DNA of 64,000 nucleotides from Flagellimonas olearia (GTDB lineage Bacteria; Bacteroidota; Bacteroidia; Flavobacteriales; Flavobacteriaceae). The notes beneath the pieces are model-generated. The model was given only the letters and a program-made list of their open reading frames with translations. It was not told the DNA's origin and ran no database searches. The stretch lies in contig NZ_WELG01000001.1 of NCBI RefSeq assembly GCF_009184425.1, forward strand, positions 496,001 through 560,000. The letters are read 5' to 3'. Within the stretch, counting starts at the first letter, position 1, and every line of letters starts with the position of its first letter. This document shows, one piece after another, positions 7,920 to 16,197 of this stretch. The position numbers and the translations under genes are program-made.

Positions 7920-10197
7920 TATGTATTTAGTTCCCCTTTTAAAGCACATGACATGCCAATTTTTGCTCTCATGTATTATTGGATTAGTTGCCTGTCCCCT
8001 TTGGGGGCAGGCTAATTTTGGGATTCGGGGGAAGTTGGAGCGGGAAAGAGTGATCCTTGAACTGCAAGAACATATACTCGATGTCCCCTTGTTGTTTGTA
8101 CGGCACGGAGATGGTCAATTGCAGGTGAAATGGTCCAGACAAAGGGGTATGGTCCAATTGGACATCTCTTGGGTGGATTCCAAAGCGGGTGTTCAAATTC
8201 CCATGTACCATGATAGTAGAATCCGTTCGCATATCCTGGGAAGGTTCCCGATACTCGGTGATAAGAAGGCCCTGTATACCATAGATGCCACCGATCTATT
8301 CCTAAATGCCGATATCTCTTGGGGATCAATGGTCCCCGAAACGATAGATCCAAAAAGGTCTTATATCGATACCATTGTGCATTTGGACAATGAGCTTGTG
8401 ATAAGGACCAAAAGGACCACGACCTATGCTGGAAAGGGTAGGACCGTAGCTGTTGACTTTAGCTTCTATGCGTTACCGGAACCTATGATGCCGCGTCTTT
8501 TCGACCATCGAATGGCCTATAGCTATGAGGATCGATATAGTCCATTTCGCACGGAGCCCAAAACAGAAAAAGGCAGTATCATGCGATGGCGCTTGGAGAA
8601 AAAATATCCGGAAAAGCCCATCGGTGAACCTGTCCGTCCCATCACCCTCTACTTGGATCCCAATATTCCCGAAAAATGGAAACCCTACGTCAAAGCGGGT
8701 ATTTTGGAATGGTTGCCAGCATTTGAACAGGCTGGGTTCAAAAATGCCATTGTGATACGGGAAATGCCAAAGGACAGTATGGCCATTGTGGGGCAATCCA
8801 TCAATCGATCTATGGTGCGTTGGAAAGCTCTTGAGGAGGTACGGGGACATAAAGGTGGAGCCTCCACTGCTTATCAGATCACCGATTTTCGAAGCGGTGA
8901 AATCTTAAAGGCCGATATCAATCTGGGGACTGATGTCAATACATTGTCGGATGCGTACTTTATACGATGTGCACCTGTGGATGTACGGGCTCAGAAGTAT
9001 CCCTTTCCCGATGCATTGGTGGGTTCCTTGATCCAAGCCGTTGCCGCCCACGAGATGGGCCATGTCATTGGTATAAATGATGCACATTTTGGGGAATTTG
9101 CCTATCCCTTTGAAAAGATAAGGGATACGGATTGGCTAAGGGCTATGGGACATACTCCCAGTATAATGAACTATTCCCGGCACCACCATATTGCACAGCC
9201 AGAGGATGGAATCCCAACGGACCTATTGCTTCAACGGGTGGGGCCCTTGGACAAATTTCACATCAAATGGGGGTATGCCCCAGTATCGGGAACCGAGCGG
9301 CCCGAGGACGAATTGCCATTTCTGGATGCCATGATCCTGAAATACCAGACAATGCCATGGTTTCGGTTCAATTATACGTTATTCGAAGTAATGGGCCCGG
9401 GAAGTACCGATGAAGTGCCGGACAATGACAACCCTATTCAGAGCACCGTCCTAGGGCTGCGAAACCTTGAGCGGGTCATGGAACTGATACCCCAAGTGAA
9501 CCAAGGGAAAAGGGACCATGAGCTTATGGAACGCTTGCATAGTAAAACCTTGGATTTTTGGTATGCACAGATGTACAGGGTGGTTTCCATGGTCGGGGGC
9601 TATTCCGTGCATAACCTATCGGGAAAGCAAGAAGGGACCATGTATGAACCAATCCCTTGGGAAGATCAAATGAAAGCATTGGAATTCCTTTTGGAGAACG
9701 CTTTTGAAGTCCCTGAGTGGCTGGCCCGACCAAGTTTTCAAGCCAAGACCCGGTATACCACGAATATTGATTATTTACTACAGCATCAACTGAAGCTATT
9801 GGAGGAAATCTTGGATCCACTTCGATTACAGCGATTGGAATATGCGGAGGAAGCCTATTTCAAAAGCAAGGCTTTGGAAATCTATTTTAGGGTTCTGCAG
9901 AAGAGTCTCTTCAAGGAATTGGCAGAGAAAGAACCCATTGTCGGAAGAAGAAGGCAAAGCATTCAAAAGGCATATTTGTCCATATTGACCAAGGGAGTGC
10001 AACAAGAGGTCGACCGTGATAGGGTAGGATTGGGGTTCACCCTTGGTCAGTTCTCTGAAAACTCAAAGGTTGTCATGCAGGTTGAACTTGGGCTGCTCCA
10101 AAGAAAAATGAAGAGGTCCTTGGGAAGAACCAAGAATTTAAGGAGTGTTGGGCATTTGGAACGATGCCTTTTTGATATGGAAAAAGTATGGGATTAG
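7906..10197 (+). CDS. secreted zinc-dependent metalloprotease (DUF5117/DUF4953 type)
   Basis: A 763-residue protein with a signal sequence ending near PLWGQA. The zinc motif HEMGHVIG lies at residues 382-389 (H382, E383, H386), and a Met-turn (SIMNYSR) follows about 35 residues later, as in metzincin-like proteases. The third ligand position (HExxHxxGxxH) holds Asp392, with His394 two residues on, which is unusual. A second in-frame ATG at 7921 gives a better-placed signal peptide and is a possible true start. The gene overlaps susD by 14 bases. Such proteases recur with SusC/SusD pairs in Bacteroidota, probably to cut proteins outside the cell before import. Confidence 0.9.
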   Translation: MKGIDMYLVPLLKHMTCQFLLSCIIGLVACPLWGQANFGIRGKLERERVILELQEHILDVPLLFVRHGDGQLQVKWSRQRGMVQLDISWVDSKAGVQIPMYHDSRIRSHILGRFPILGDKKALYTIDATDLFLNADISWGSMVPETIDPKRSYIDTIVHLDNELVIRTKRTTTYAGKGRTVAVDFSFYALPEPMMPRLFDHRMAYSYEDRYSPFRTEPKTEKGSIMRWRLEKKYPEKPIGEPVRPITLYLDPNIPEKWKPYVKAGILEWLPAFEQAGFKNAIVIREMPKDSMAIVGQSINRSMVRWKALEEVRGHKGGASTAYQITDFRSGEILKADINLGTDVNTLSDAYFIRCAPVDVRAQKYPFPDALVGSLIQAVAAHEMGHVIGINDAHFGEFAYPFEKIRDTDWLRAMGHTPSIMNYSRHHHIAQPEDGIPTDLLLQRVGPLDKFHIKWGYAPVSGTERPEDELPFLDAMILKYQTMPWFRFNYTLFEVMGPGSTDEVPDNDNPIQSTVLGLRNLERVMELIPQVNQGKRDHELMERLHSKTLDFWYAQMYRVVSMVGGYSVHNLSGKQEGTMYEPIPWEDQMKALEFLLENAFEVPEWLARPSFQAKTRYTTNIDYLLQHQLKLLEEILDPLRLQRLEYAEEAYFKSKALEIYFRVLQKSLFKELAEKEPIVGRRRQSIQKAYLSILTKGVQQEVDRDRVGLGFTLGQFSENSKVVMQVELGLLQRKMKRSLGRTKNLRSVGHLERCLFDMEKVWD

Positions 10198-10206
10198 TAC
10201 CAATTG

Positions 10207-10235
10207 AAAAGGAGCTTCATTGAAGCTCCTTTTTT
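10207..10235. terminator. bidirectional intrinsic terminator
   Basis: AAGGAGCTTC (10209-10218) pairs with GAAGCTCCTT across a three-base loop, with A residues on one side and T residues on the other. It sits between two convergent genes and can serve both strands. Confidence 0.85.
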
Positions 10236-10237
10236 GA

Positions 10238-10513
10238 TTAAGGATTATTTTTCCTCAATTCTGTGTGGCATATTGTCCCATTATATTTTTCATAATAGGT
10301 CACCTCATCGATGGTACATACATAGTCACCGTTAGTATTGCAGTCCACTTGTTGTGAATTACATGGCTGTTGTGAATTTCCGGTGGGGTAATACCCTTGT
10401 ATTAGGGTATTGTCATCGGCCATTGGTTCATCAATGGCCGTAAAGGCGCTGGCGGCAATGGCAAAAATAACTGCCAAAGCGGGTAATAAAAACTTGAATG
10501 CTCTTGTTTTCAT
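10238..10513 (-). CDS. DUF6520-like small secreted protein with four cysteines
   Basis: A 91-residue protein. The N-terminus (MKTRAFKFLLPALAVIFAIAAS) is a clear Sec signal and matches the start typical of DUF6520 proteins in Flavobacteriaceae. The mature part is short and polar and has four cysteines (QQPCNS, QVDCNT, YVCTID, TICHTE), enough for two disulfides. It is the last gene of a leftward unit with the propeller-like and MauE-like genes; the gap to the propeller gene is 59 bases. No function is known for the family. A membrane redox partner encoded in the same unit suggests that its cysteines are oxidised on export. Confidence 0.8.
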   Translation of the reverse strand: MKTRAFKFLLPALAVIFAIAASAFTAIDEPMADDNTLIQGYYPTGNSQQPCNSQQVDCNTNGDYVCTIDEVTYYEKYNGTICHTELRKNNP

Positions 10514-10572
10514 GGTGCATTTAAATTAAAGTTACGATCTACTCTTTTCTTGGGTTTTCGATCTTCCCCCAG

Positions 10573-11676
10573 CTACGGGCCCGTAGTGTATTGTGTGCCG
10601 TTATTTTCTATGTTTTGTGGAAAATGTGGTGTTTGGGTACGGTAAATGGAAACATGGTCATCGACCAGTGCAATTAAAAAGTTCCCCTGTATGGCAAATT
10701 CCCGTACTCTTTTCTTTTTGACATGGTATAGGTAAAAACTGAATTCATAAGTGCCCTTCACCACATTGTAAACATCAATGATGGAGGCCTGATCGAGCAT
10801 ATGACGGCTTTCATTCTTCCCCAGTCTATCCGATTGGATAAGAACCATCCCATGGTGTATACTCGCTGTTTTATTGACCAATAATGGTGGTTTGGCCATT
10901 TGGATATTACCGTGACGGTCTGGAGCCGTTAATTGGATCTGGGCAACTTTAATGGTGTCTATGGTTCGGTACCTTTTTGCATTTCCAAAGACGGGGTCCA
11001 TGGCCATAAATTCATTCCTGTAGTAATAAACATAGGCCAACCGGCCCGATGGCAGGTCGGTGAGCATGACTCCGTCAACATCGAAGCGGCCATCGATCTG
11101 GGTTTCCAATAGGGTGGTATCTAGCTCAAGGGTCATTTTTTTTGCTTGCCTAAGGATGCCCAAGGCATATTTCTTGGTCATGGAACTGGTGGTCCGGACA
11201 TAAAGGGCATTACTGTCAATAGGAATTGCCGCATTGAAATAAGCTCCTGCCTCGATCCAGGTCTTTGCTTTCCAATCGCCTAATTTCCCTCTGAGAATGA
11301 ACGGGACCGTTCCGTCCATGATAAAAAAATATGGTGGCAATATGGATACGCTCAGCGATCGATATTTGAGTTCGGTATCCGAAGGTTTCAACTCGATGTG
11401 GAGCGTATCCCTGTTCTTAACGTTTATTTGCAGCAAGTGCCAGGGAGCCGTGCTATTGCCCAAATACAGTAGGTCATTGTCGAACCCGGCAATGTAATAG
11501 GAATTGTAGCCAATGTCCAAATCGTATTGTTTGATGATGGGGTGGGGAGGATATCTTCGTGTAAAAGCGTTGTTACGGTGCAATTGATCCTCGGAGAAGA
11601 GGAAAAGGATGACCACTAATCCAACACTTGGAACAATGGTTCCCAGAAGTTTTATGAGAACATGGTTGAAAATCAT
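10573..11676 (-). CDS. membrane-anchored or secreted propeller-like protein
   Basis: A 367-residue protein with one N-terminal hydrophobic segment (about residues 7-28), then repeated beta-rich units such as YYIAGFDNDLLYLGN and GRLAYVYYYRNEFMAMD. This resembles six-bladed propeller proteins of the TolB/BF3164 type. Its start overlaps the end of the MauE-like gene by four bases. No catalytic motif is visible. In Bacteroidota, similar proteins sit beside DUF6520 and MauE-like genes. It may hold the small cysteine protein or sense a ligand in the periplasm; both roles are inferred. Confidence 0.7.
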   Translation of the reverse strand: MIFNHVLIKLLGTIVPSVGLVVILFLFSEDQLHRNNAFTRRYPPHPIIKQYDLDIGYNSYYIAGFDNDLLYLGNSTAPWHLLQINVKNRDTLHIELKPSDTELKYRSLSVSILPPYFFIMDGTVPFILRGKLGDWKAKTWIEAGAYFNAAIPIDSNALYVRTTSSMTKKYALGILRQAKKMTLELDTTLLETQIDGRFDVDGVMLTDLPSGRLAYVYYYRNEFMAMDPVFGNAKRYRTIDTIKVAQIQLTAPDRHGNIQMAKPPLLVNKTASIHHGMVLIQSDRLGKNESRHMLDQASIIDVYNVVKGTYEFSFYLYHVKKKRVREFAIQGNFLIALVDDHVSIYRTQTPHFPQNIENNGTQYTTGP

Positions 11677-12119
11677 AATAGTGTTGCTTTTAGGGTCTTA
11701 TTTGGGGCTGATTGCAAAATGGCCATGATGGATAAGCCGATAAAGAATAGATTGAATATGATATGTTCTGTCCAACCCAAGTCCTCCAACACCCCACCAC
11801 AAGAGCAAGGGACATAAGCACTGAAATTCAGCACCAGTAGGATATAGGTGGTGAACATGGCCATCAGGCCGAGGGTTGCGTAGTGTGCCCGATAGCGGGT
11901 GGAATCCATCAACAATAGGAAGGCCAGGGCATATTCAGTTATGGGAACCAGCCATGCTATCCAAGCTGCATAGGCCGTCAATACCGGGGACTGTCCCAAT
12001 TGTATCTTGAATTGTTGGAAATCCCACAGCTTGCTTGTGGCCGCGTAGATAAAAAGGATGGCATACAGCATACTGATTGCATAGGGGAACCAAACCTTTA
12101 CTTTTTTTGAACCTTTCAT
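11673..12119 (-). CDS. MauE/DoxX-like redox-associated membrane protein
   Basis: A 148-residue protein with four predicted membrane helices (around residues 9-28, 46-68, 77-98 and 118-138) and a CSC motif in YVPCSCGGVLEDLGW between the third and fourth helices. This matches MauE/DoxX-type proteins. MauE is needed for disulfide formation and maturation of the small subunit of methylamine dehydrogenase. The gene is the first of a three-gene leftward unit. Paired AAACGGA boxes at 12157-12195 lie just upstream, next to a -7-like element (GAACTTTG on the minus strand, 12139-12146). The likely job is disulfide chemistry for the cysteine-rich peptide of the same unit. Confidence 0.8.
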   Translation of the reverse strand: MKGSKKVKVWFPYAISMLYAILFIYAATSKLWDFQQFKIQLGQSPVLTAYAAWIAWLVPITEYALAFLLLMDSTRYRAHYATLGLMAMFTTYILLVLNFSAYVPCSCGGVLEDLGWTEHIIFNLFFIGLSIMAILQSAPNKTLKATLL

Positions 12120-12138
12120 ATCCTTTGGATCGATATGG

Positions 12139-12146
12139 CAAAGTTC
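12139..12146 (-). promoter_or_regulatory. -7-like element for the MauE unit
   Basis: On the minus strand this reads GAACTTTG, seven of eight positions of TAnnTTTG. It lies 20 bases upstream of the MauE-like start and 10 bases from the nearest AAACGGA box, so a bound activator would sit over the -33 region. Confidence 0.35.
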
Positions 12147-12156
12147 GGGAGTCCGA

Positions 12157-12195
12157 TTTATTTGAAACGGAGCATTTCTTGCCCCAAACGGAGGA
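12157..12195. promoter_or_regulatory. paired regulator boxes (21-bp spacing) upstream of MauE unit
   Basis: Two boxes, TTTATTTGAAACGGAGC (12157-12173) and CTTGCCCCAAACGGAGG (12178-12194), share the core AAACGGA at 12165 and 12186, exactly 21 bases apart. The same arrangement recurs at 13673-13710. Direct repeats spaced by two helical turns are typical of AraC-family sites, and an AraC regulator is encoded next door (12216-13142). Confidence 0.6.
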
Positions 12196-12215
12196 ATTGA
12201 ACTGTATCTAGACGG

Positions 12216-13142
12216 TCACTCCCTTAAATCACTTGGGGATTGGCCATACTTTTCCCGAAACGCCCTGGAGAAATGTGCAGCACTTTTGAAACCGGTCATA
12301 TGGGCAATCTCCTTCAAGGAATGCCCACTGTGCTCGATCAAGGTCCTGGCCTTGCGAAGTCGTTCTTGGGTCTGGAACCGGAAGATGGTGGTACCGTATA
12401 GTTGTTTGAAGCCATATTTCAACTTGTACTCGTTGGTACCCATTTGCAGGGCAAGATCTTTCAAAGTGGGAAGGTCCCTTTCCAGATGGTTGATGATCAT
12501 ATCATGGACATCTCGGATCATTTGGATGTCCTGAGGTCTCAACATGACCTTGGGTTCCTTGATGCCTTTGGTGACTTTGAGGTTTTTTTTGGGGAGTCCT
12601 GTCCCAAAGGGCGCTCCTTTGGAAAAGAAGACGGTATCCAAAAGGATTTTTTGACCTGACCCATCAAAGGCTTGGAAGACGGAGATGTTGAAATCTTTCT
12701 TGATCAATAGTCCCTCAAAGGTGTGGAGTTCAAGTTGGAGAATGGTTTCAGTCCGTTCTTTTTTGAGGAGTTTAGGGAACTTCTTTACCCATCTTTTTTG
12801 GGAAACTTCGGTCATGAATTGGATGATCGGTCTTCCAATGAGATCATGGGGTAGGCAGGAGAGCAGGGAACAGGTGCTGTTGGCCACCATCTCAACAATA
12901 CCTTTGGAATCCAAGAGCAGTGATAATTGGATAATACATTGGGGCGTATTACGGGTATTGGCAAAGCCTTGGTGGATAAATGAGGCCCTGATTTCTTCAT
13001 TGACCATATTGAGCATTACCGCCAAGGAGGCCATATTGTCGTTTCGGTCAGAAGGTTCCAATCGATAAAAGAAATTCCCGCGGGCCATTTCCAGAAGCAT
13101 TTTCTGGATGCGCTTGACCCTAAAATCATCATTGTTCGGCAT
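12216..13142 (-). CDS. PAS-containing AraC-family transcriptional regulator
   Basis: A 308-residue protein. The N-terminal part (about 1-65) is helical, residues about 70-190 read as a PAS-like sensor (LLLDSKGIVEMVANSTC, HDLIGRPIIQFM), and the C-terminal 100 residues form a standard AraC double HTH (LKDLALQMGTNEYKLKYGFK, then LKEIAHMTGFKSAAHFSRAF). It lies between the MauE unit and a STAS-like gene, all leftward. Paired AAACGGA boxes flank it on both sides. The likely role is to activate the MauE unit, and perhaps itself and the divergent AONS-GNAT gene, in response to a small ligand or redox cue. The ligand is unknown. Confidence 0.9.
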   Translation of the reverse strand: MPNNDDFRVKRIQKMLLEMARGNFFYRLEPSDRNDNMASLAVMLNMVNEEIRASFIHQGFANTRNTPQCIIQLSLLLDSKGIVEMVANSTCSLLSCLPHDLIGRPIIQFMTEVSQKRWVKKFPKLLKKERTETILQLELHTFEGLLIKKDFNISVFQAFDGSGQKILLDTVFFSKGAPFGTGLPKKNLKVTKGIKEPKVMLRPQDIQMIRDVHDMIINHLERDLPTLKDLALQMGTNEYKLKYGFKQLYGTTIFRFQTQERLRKARTLIEHSGHSLKEIAHMTGFKSAAHFSRAFREKYGQSPSDLRE

Positions 13143-13209
13143 TGTCTTGGACTTGTGGTCAAGGATGTAGACCCGGTGTGAATGGACACTATAGTGTTGG
13201 GGCGTTAAC

Positions 13210-13581
13210 TTATAAAGACCTCAAAAAATCCAATGCATCGGATTCTTTGGTAAAGGATCGGGTAGGGACATTCTGGGCTTGGGTGCCCAAATAAAGAGCG
13301 CTGATGACATCAGTTACAGGGGGATCGATCAAAAAAGCCAATGCCTTTATCCATTGTGAACCTTCAAAGGCCAGATAATCCCTTGCTGGTTTGTTGACCT
13401 GGACCAGGTTTCGGATGTCGCAGAGTATTGGCATTTTCCGTCCTTGCTGCAATTGCATCCGATCCTTGACAATGAGTTGTGCGGCCGGTAGGTCGATACA
13501 ATGTCCTTTCTTATAAATGATATGTAAAAGATCATCGGTCAACAGATAAATCGCATAGGTATTCTCATGTGATTTTTTCAT
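13210..13581 (-). CDS. STAS/SpoIIAA-like small cytosolic protein
   Basis: A 123-residue protein without signal or membrane segment. The pattern of beta strands and helices, with a central MPILCDIRNLVQVNKPARDYLAFEG and a final YLGTQAQNVPTRSFTKESDALDFL, fits the STAS/SpoIIAA-like fold seen in small Bacteroidota proteins (DUF7793 type). It precedes the AraC gene by 67 bases on the same strand, so they may be cotranscribed. Proteins of this fold often act as switch or anti-regulator partners, so an effect on the AraC protein is plausible but unproven. Confidence 0.65.
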   Translation of the reverse strand: MKKSHENTYAIYLLTDDLLHIIYKKGHCIDLPAAQLIVKDRMQLQQGRKMPILCDIRNLVQVNKPARDYLAFEGSQWIKALAFLIDPPVTDVISALYLGTQAQNVPTRSFTKESDALDFLRSL

Positions 13582-13629
13582 GCTGTGAAAACTGGTATGA
13601 ATCCTGAATTTACAAAAATATTATAATTG

Positions 13630-13652
13630 GGTTCCTTGCTTTGGTTCCTTGC
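13630..13652. repeat. 13-bp tandem direct repeat
   Basis: GGTTCCTTGC occurs at 13630-13639 and 13643-13652, separated by TTT. It lies in the divergent promoter region between the STAS-like and AONS-GNAT genes. Confidence 0.6.
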
Positions 13653-13672
13653 CCCTAATTAAAAGCATTTTA

Positions 13673-13710
13673 CTTGCCTGAAACGGAATAATGCTTGTCT
13701 GAAACGGAGT
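13673..13710. promoter_or_regulatory. paired regulator boxes in the divergent promoter region
   Basis: CTTGCCTGAAACGGAAT (13673-13689) and CTTGTCTGAAACGGAGT (13694-13710) are near-identical direct repeats with cores 21 bases apart. They match the pair upstream of the MauE unit in sequence and spacing. They lie 92 bases upstream of the STAS-like start (minus) and 70 bases upstream of the AONS-GNAT start (plus), so they could control either or both. Confidence 0.6.
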
Positions 13711-13779
13711 ATAGTAAATTGCTGTGCGCTATAATCTTACAAAAGCCAGTACTTTTTAGTACAATTTAAACCAAAGGTT

Positions 13780-16185
13780 ATGGCAAAGATCAAACACCAC
13801 AATTTTCTGAACACCGTACACGAAGTGTTCTCAGATGCCAAAAGGGCTGGCGTACTTCACCTCTATGCAGGGGGTAAATCCTTTTCGGGGAGGACCATAG
13901 AGGTCAAGGGTAGGGAACTGTTCCATTTTGGGACTACCGGCTATTTGGGACTGGAACAGGATACCAGATTAAAAAGGGCCGCCATGGAGGCCATTGATAA
14001 ATATGGGACCCAGTTTCCCCTTTCAAAGTCCTATATCTCCAATCCCCTTTATGAAGAGTTGGAGGACCACATCAAGGAAATGTATGGATATCCCATCATC
14101 ATTACCAAGAACAGTACCCTGGGCCATTTGGGTGTCATTCCGAGCGCTGTGGACGATGGGGATGTGATTATCCTAGATCACCAAGTCCATTGGAGTGTTC
14201 AGAATGCGGCCAAGATGCTCAAGAACAGAAGTGTTCCCATTGAGATGATCCGGCATAACCATTTGGACATGTTGGAGGACAAAATCAAGAAATACCAATA
14301 CAAAAAACAGCACATTTGGTATATGGCCGATGGGATCTATTCCATGTATGGGGATTACGCCCCTGTAAAGGAATTGCTGTCACTTGCAGAAAAGTATCCG
14401 CAGTTGCGGCTGTACTTTGATGATGTACACGGAATGAGCTGGGTAGGAAGGAACGGGACTGGATATGTCTTGGATCAATTGAGGGAATTACCGGAAAATG
14501 TGCTGTTATTTGGTACCTTGAGCAAAACCTTTGGGGCCAGTGGAGCTGTATTGGCCTGCTCCAATCCACAGCTATATGACAAGATCAAGACCTTTGGTGG
14601 GCCATTGACCTTTTCCGCCCAATTGGAACCTGCCTCCGTGGCCGCTGCAATAGCATCTGCAAAGATCCACTTATCTCCCGGGATTTATCGGCTTCAGGAT
14701 GAACTTCGGGAACGGATCGATTATTTCAATGACTGTCTCAGGCTTACCGGATTGCCCTTGATCGATCAGAATACGTCACCGGTCTTCTATATCGGAACTG
14801 GAATGCCCAAGACCGGGTACAATTTTGTCAATAGATTGATGCATGAGGGCTTTTATGTAAACCTTGGGATTTTTCCGGCCGTTCCCGTCAAGAATACCGG
14901 GGTACGGATCACGATATCCAGGCATAACCAAAAAGAGGAGATCAAAGCATTGGTGGAAGCCATGGAGCATCATTTTCCCATAGCCTTGGAAGATACCCAT
15001 ACCTCTATAGATAGGGTCTTCCATGCTTTTAAGCTAAAGCCTGGCACTATGGGTGAATCCAGGGCAATGCCAAAACTGAAAGTTGAGGTACATGAATCCA
15101 TCGAACAGATGGATGGGGAACTTTGGGATCGATACTTGGGAGGGCAGGGGGTATATGATGGGGAAGGCCTACAGTTTTTGGAAAGGGCCTTCAAGGACAA
15201 TGACCGTAAGGAACATAATTGGTCGTTCCGGTATGTAACCATAAAGGATGAAAAGGGCCATCCAATTTTGATGACCTTCTTGTCCCTTGGCCTATGGAAG
15301 GATGACATGTTGGCCCCTGCCCAAGTATCCGAAGCCATCGAGGAAGAACGGAAGAGGGACATCTATCATCTTTCCTCCAAGGTGCTTTCCATGGGCTGTC
15401 TGTTCTCTGAAGGGAGCCATATGTTTTTGGACGCTTCCCACTCCTTGGTGGACAAGGCCTTGGCGTTGCTTTTGGAAACCATGGAAAAATTGGAACGACA
15501 AATGGGGGGCAAGATGACCGTTTTGCGGGATTTTGATGGGAATACTCCTTGGCACAACGAATTGTATGGCCAGGGATTTTTAAGGGTTCAAATGCCCAAT
15601 AGCTGTACGGTCGATCTTCAGGGAAAGCAAACCATGGAAAACTATATGGGGCAATTGTCCCCCAAGAACCGACGACATTTCCGAAAGGATATCCAACCTT
15701 ATTTGGGATTGGTACAATCCAAGGTCATCGCTACAGGATCCAGTTCGGAATTGTTGGATTTTAAACGGTTGTTTGAAGAAGTGCGGTCCAGGAACCTAGG
15801 ACTGAACACCTATTCATTTCCGGACAGGCTCTTTGAGGAAATGAACCAAAATCCTTTATGGGAGTTTATTGTATTGACACCTTTTAAAGACCCTGGTCCC
15901 ATTGTTGGGGTGATGTTCTGTTATATCAATTTGAACAGGGTCTATGTGCCCGCCTTTGTGGGCATGGATTATGACCGTCTGGAGACCTATGCTACCTATC
16001 GGCAATTGCTCTATCGGACCATTGAACGGGCGATTGGATTAGGTATCCCCAAGATCGATTTTGGGATGACCGCTACCTTTGAGAAAAGGAAGCTCGGTGC
16101 CGTGGTGAATGAAAAATATGCCTATCTCCAGACCCATGACAATTTCATTTTGGAAATGCTTGGGGTCATGGAAGGCCAGGAGTAA
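13780..16185 (+). CDS. AONS-family PLP enzyme fused to a GNAT acyltransferase domain
   Basis: An 801-residue two-domain protein. Residues about 10-400 form an alpha-oxoamine synthase fold (8-amino-7-oxononanoate synthase, KBL, serine palmitoyltransferase relatives). The PLP-binding lysine is Lys249 in GTLSKTFGASG, and D214/H217 lie in FDDVHGM. Residues about 430-800 read as a GNAT/BioF2-like acyltransferase ending in IDFGMTATFEKRKLGA. AONS enzymes condense an amino acid with an acyl-CoA, and a GNAT domain could then acylate the product, as in sphingolipid or sulfonolipid synthesis. Substrates are not evident. Paired AAACGGA boxes lie upstream, and rteC follows after 12 bases. Confidence 0.85.
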   Translation: MAKIKHHNFLNTVHEVFSDAKRAGVLHLYAGGKSFSGRTIEVKGRELFHFGTTGYLGLEQDTRLKRAAMEAIDKYGTQFPLSKSYISNPLYEELEDHIKEMYGYPIIITKNSTLGHLGVIPSAVDDGDVIILDHQVHWSVQNAAKMLKNRSVPIEMIRHNHLDMLEDKIKKYQYKKQHIWYMADGIYSMYGDYAPVKELLSLAEKYPQLRLYFDDVHGMSWVGRNGTGYVLDQLRELPENVLLFGTLSKTFGASGAVLACSNPQLYDKIKTFGGPLTFSAQLEPASVAAAIASAKIHLSPGIYRLQDELRERIDYFNDCLRLTGLPLIDQNTSPVFYIGTGMPKTGYNFVNRLMHEGFYVNLGIFPAVPVKNTGVRITISRHNQKEEIKALVEAMEHHFPIALEDTHTSIDRVFHAFKLKPGTMGESRAMPKLKVEVHESIEQMDGELWDRYLGGQGVYDGEGLQFLERAFKDNDRKEHNWSFRYVTIKDEKGHPILMTFLSLGLWKDDMLAPAQVSEAIEEERKRDIYHLSSKVLSMGCLFSEGSHMFLDASHSLVDKALALLLETMEKLERQMGGKMTVLRDFDGNTPWHNELYGQGFLRVQMPNSCTVDLQGKQTMENYMGQLSPKNRRHFRKDIQPYLGLVQSKVIATGSSSELLDFKRLFEEVRSRNLGLNTYSFPDRLFEEMNQNPLWEFIVLTPFKDPGPIVGVMFCYINLNRVYVPAFVGMDYDRLETYATYRQLLYRTIERAIGLGIPKIDFGMTATFEKRKLGAVVNEKYAYLQTHDNFILEMLGVMEGQE

Positions 16186-16197
16186 TGTTGATTTGCC

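Noticed and set aside
7382-7972. 196-codon minus-strand frame under susD
   Set aside because: Shadow of the SusD gene, which has clear family motifs on the plus strand.
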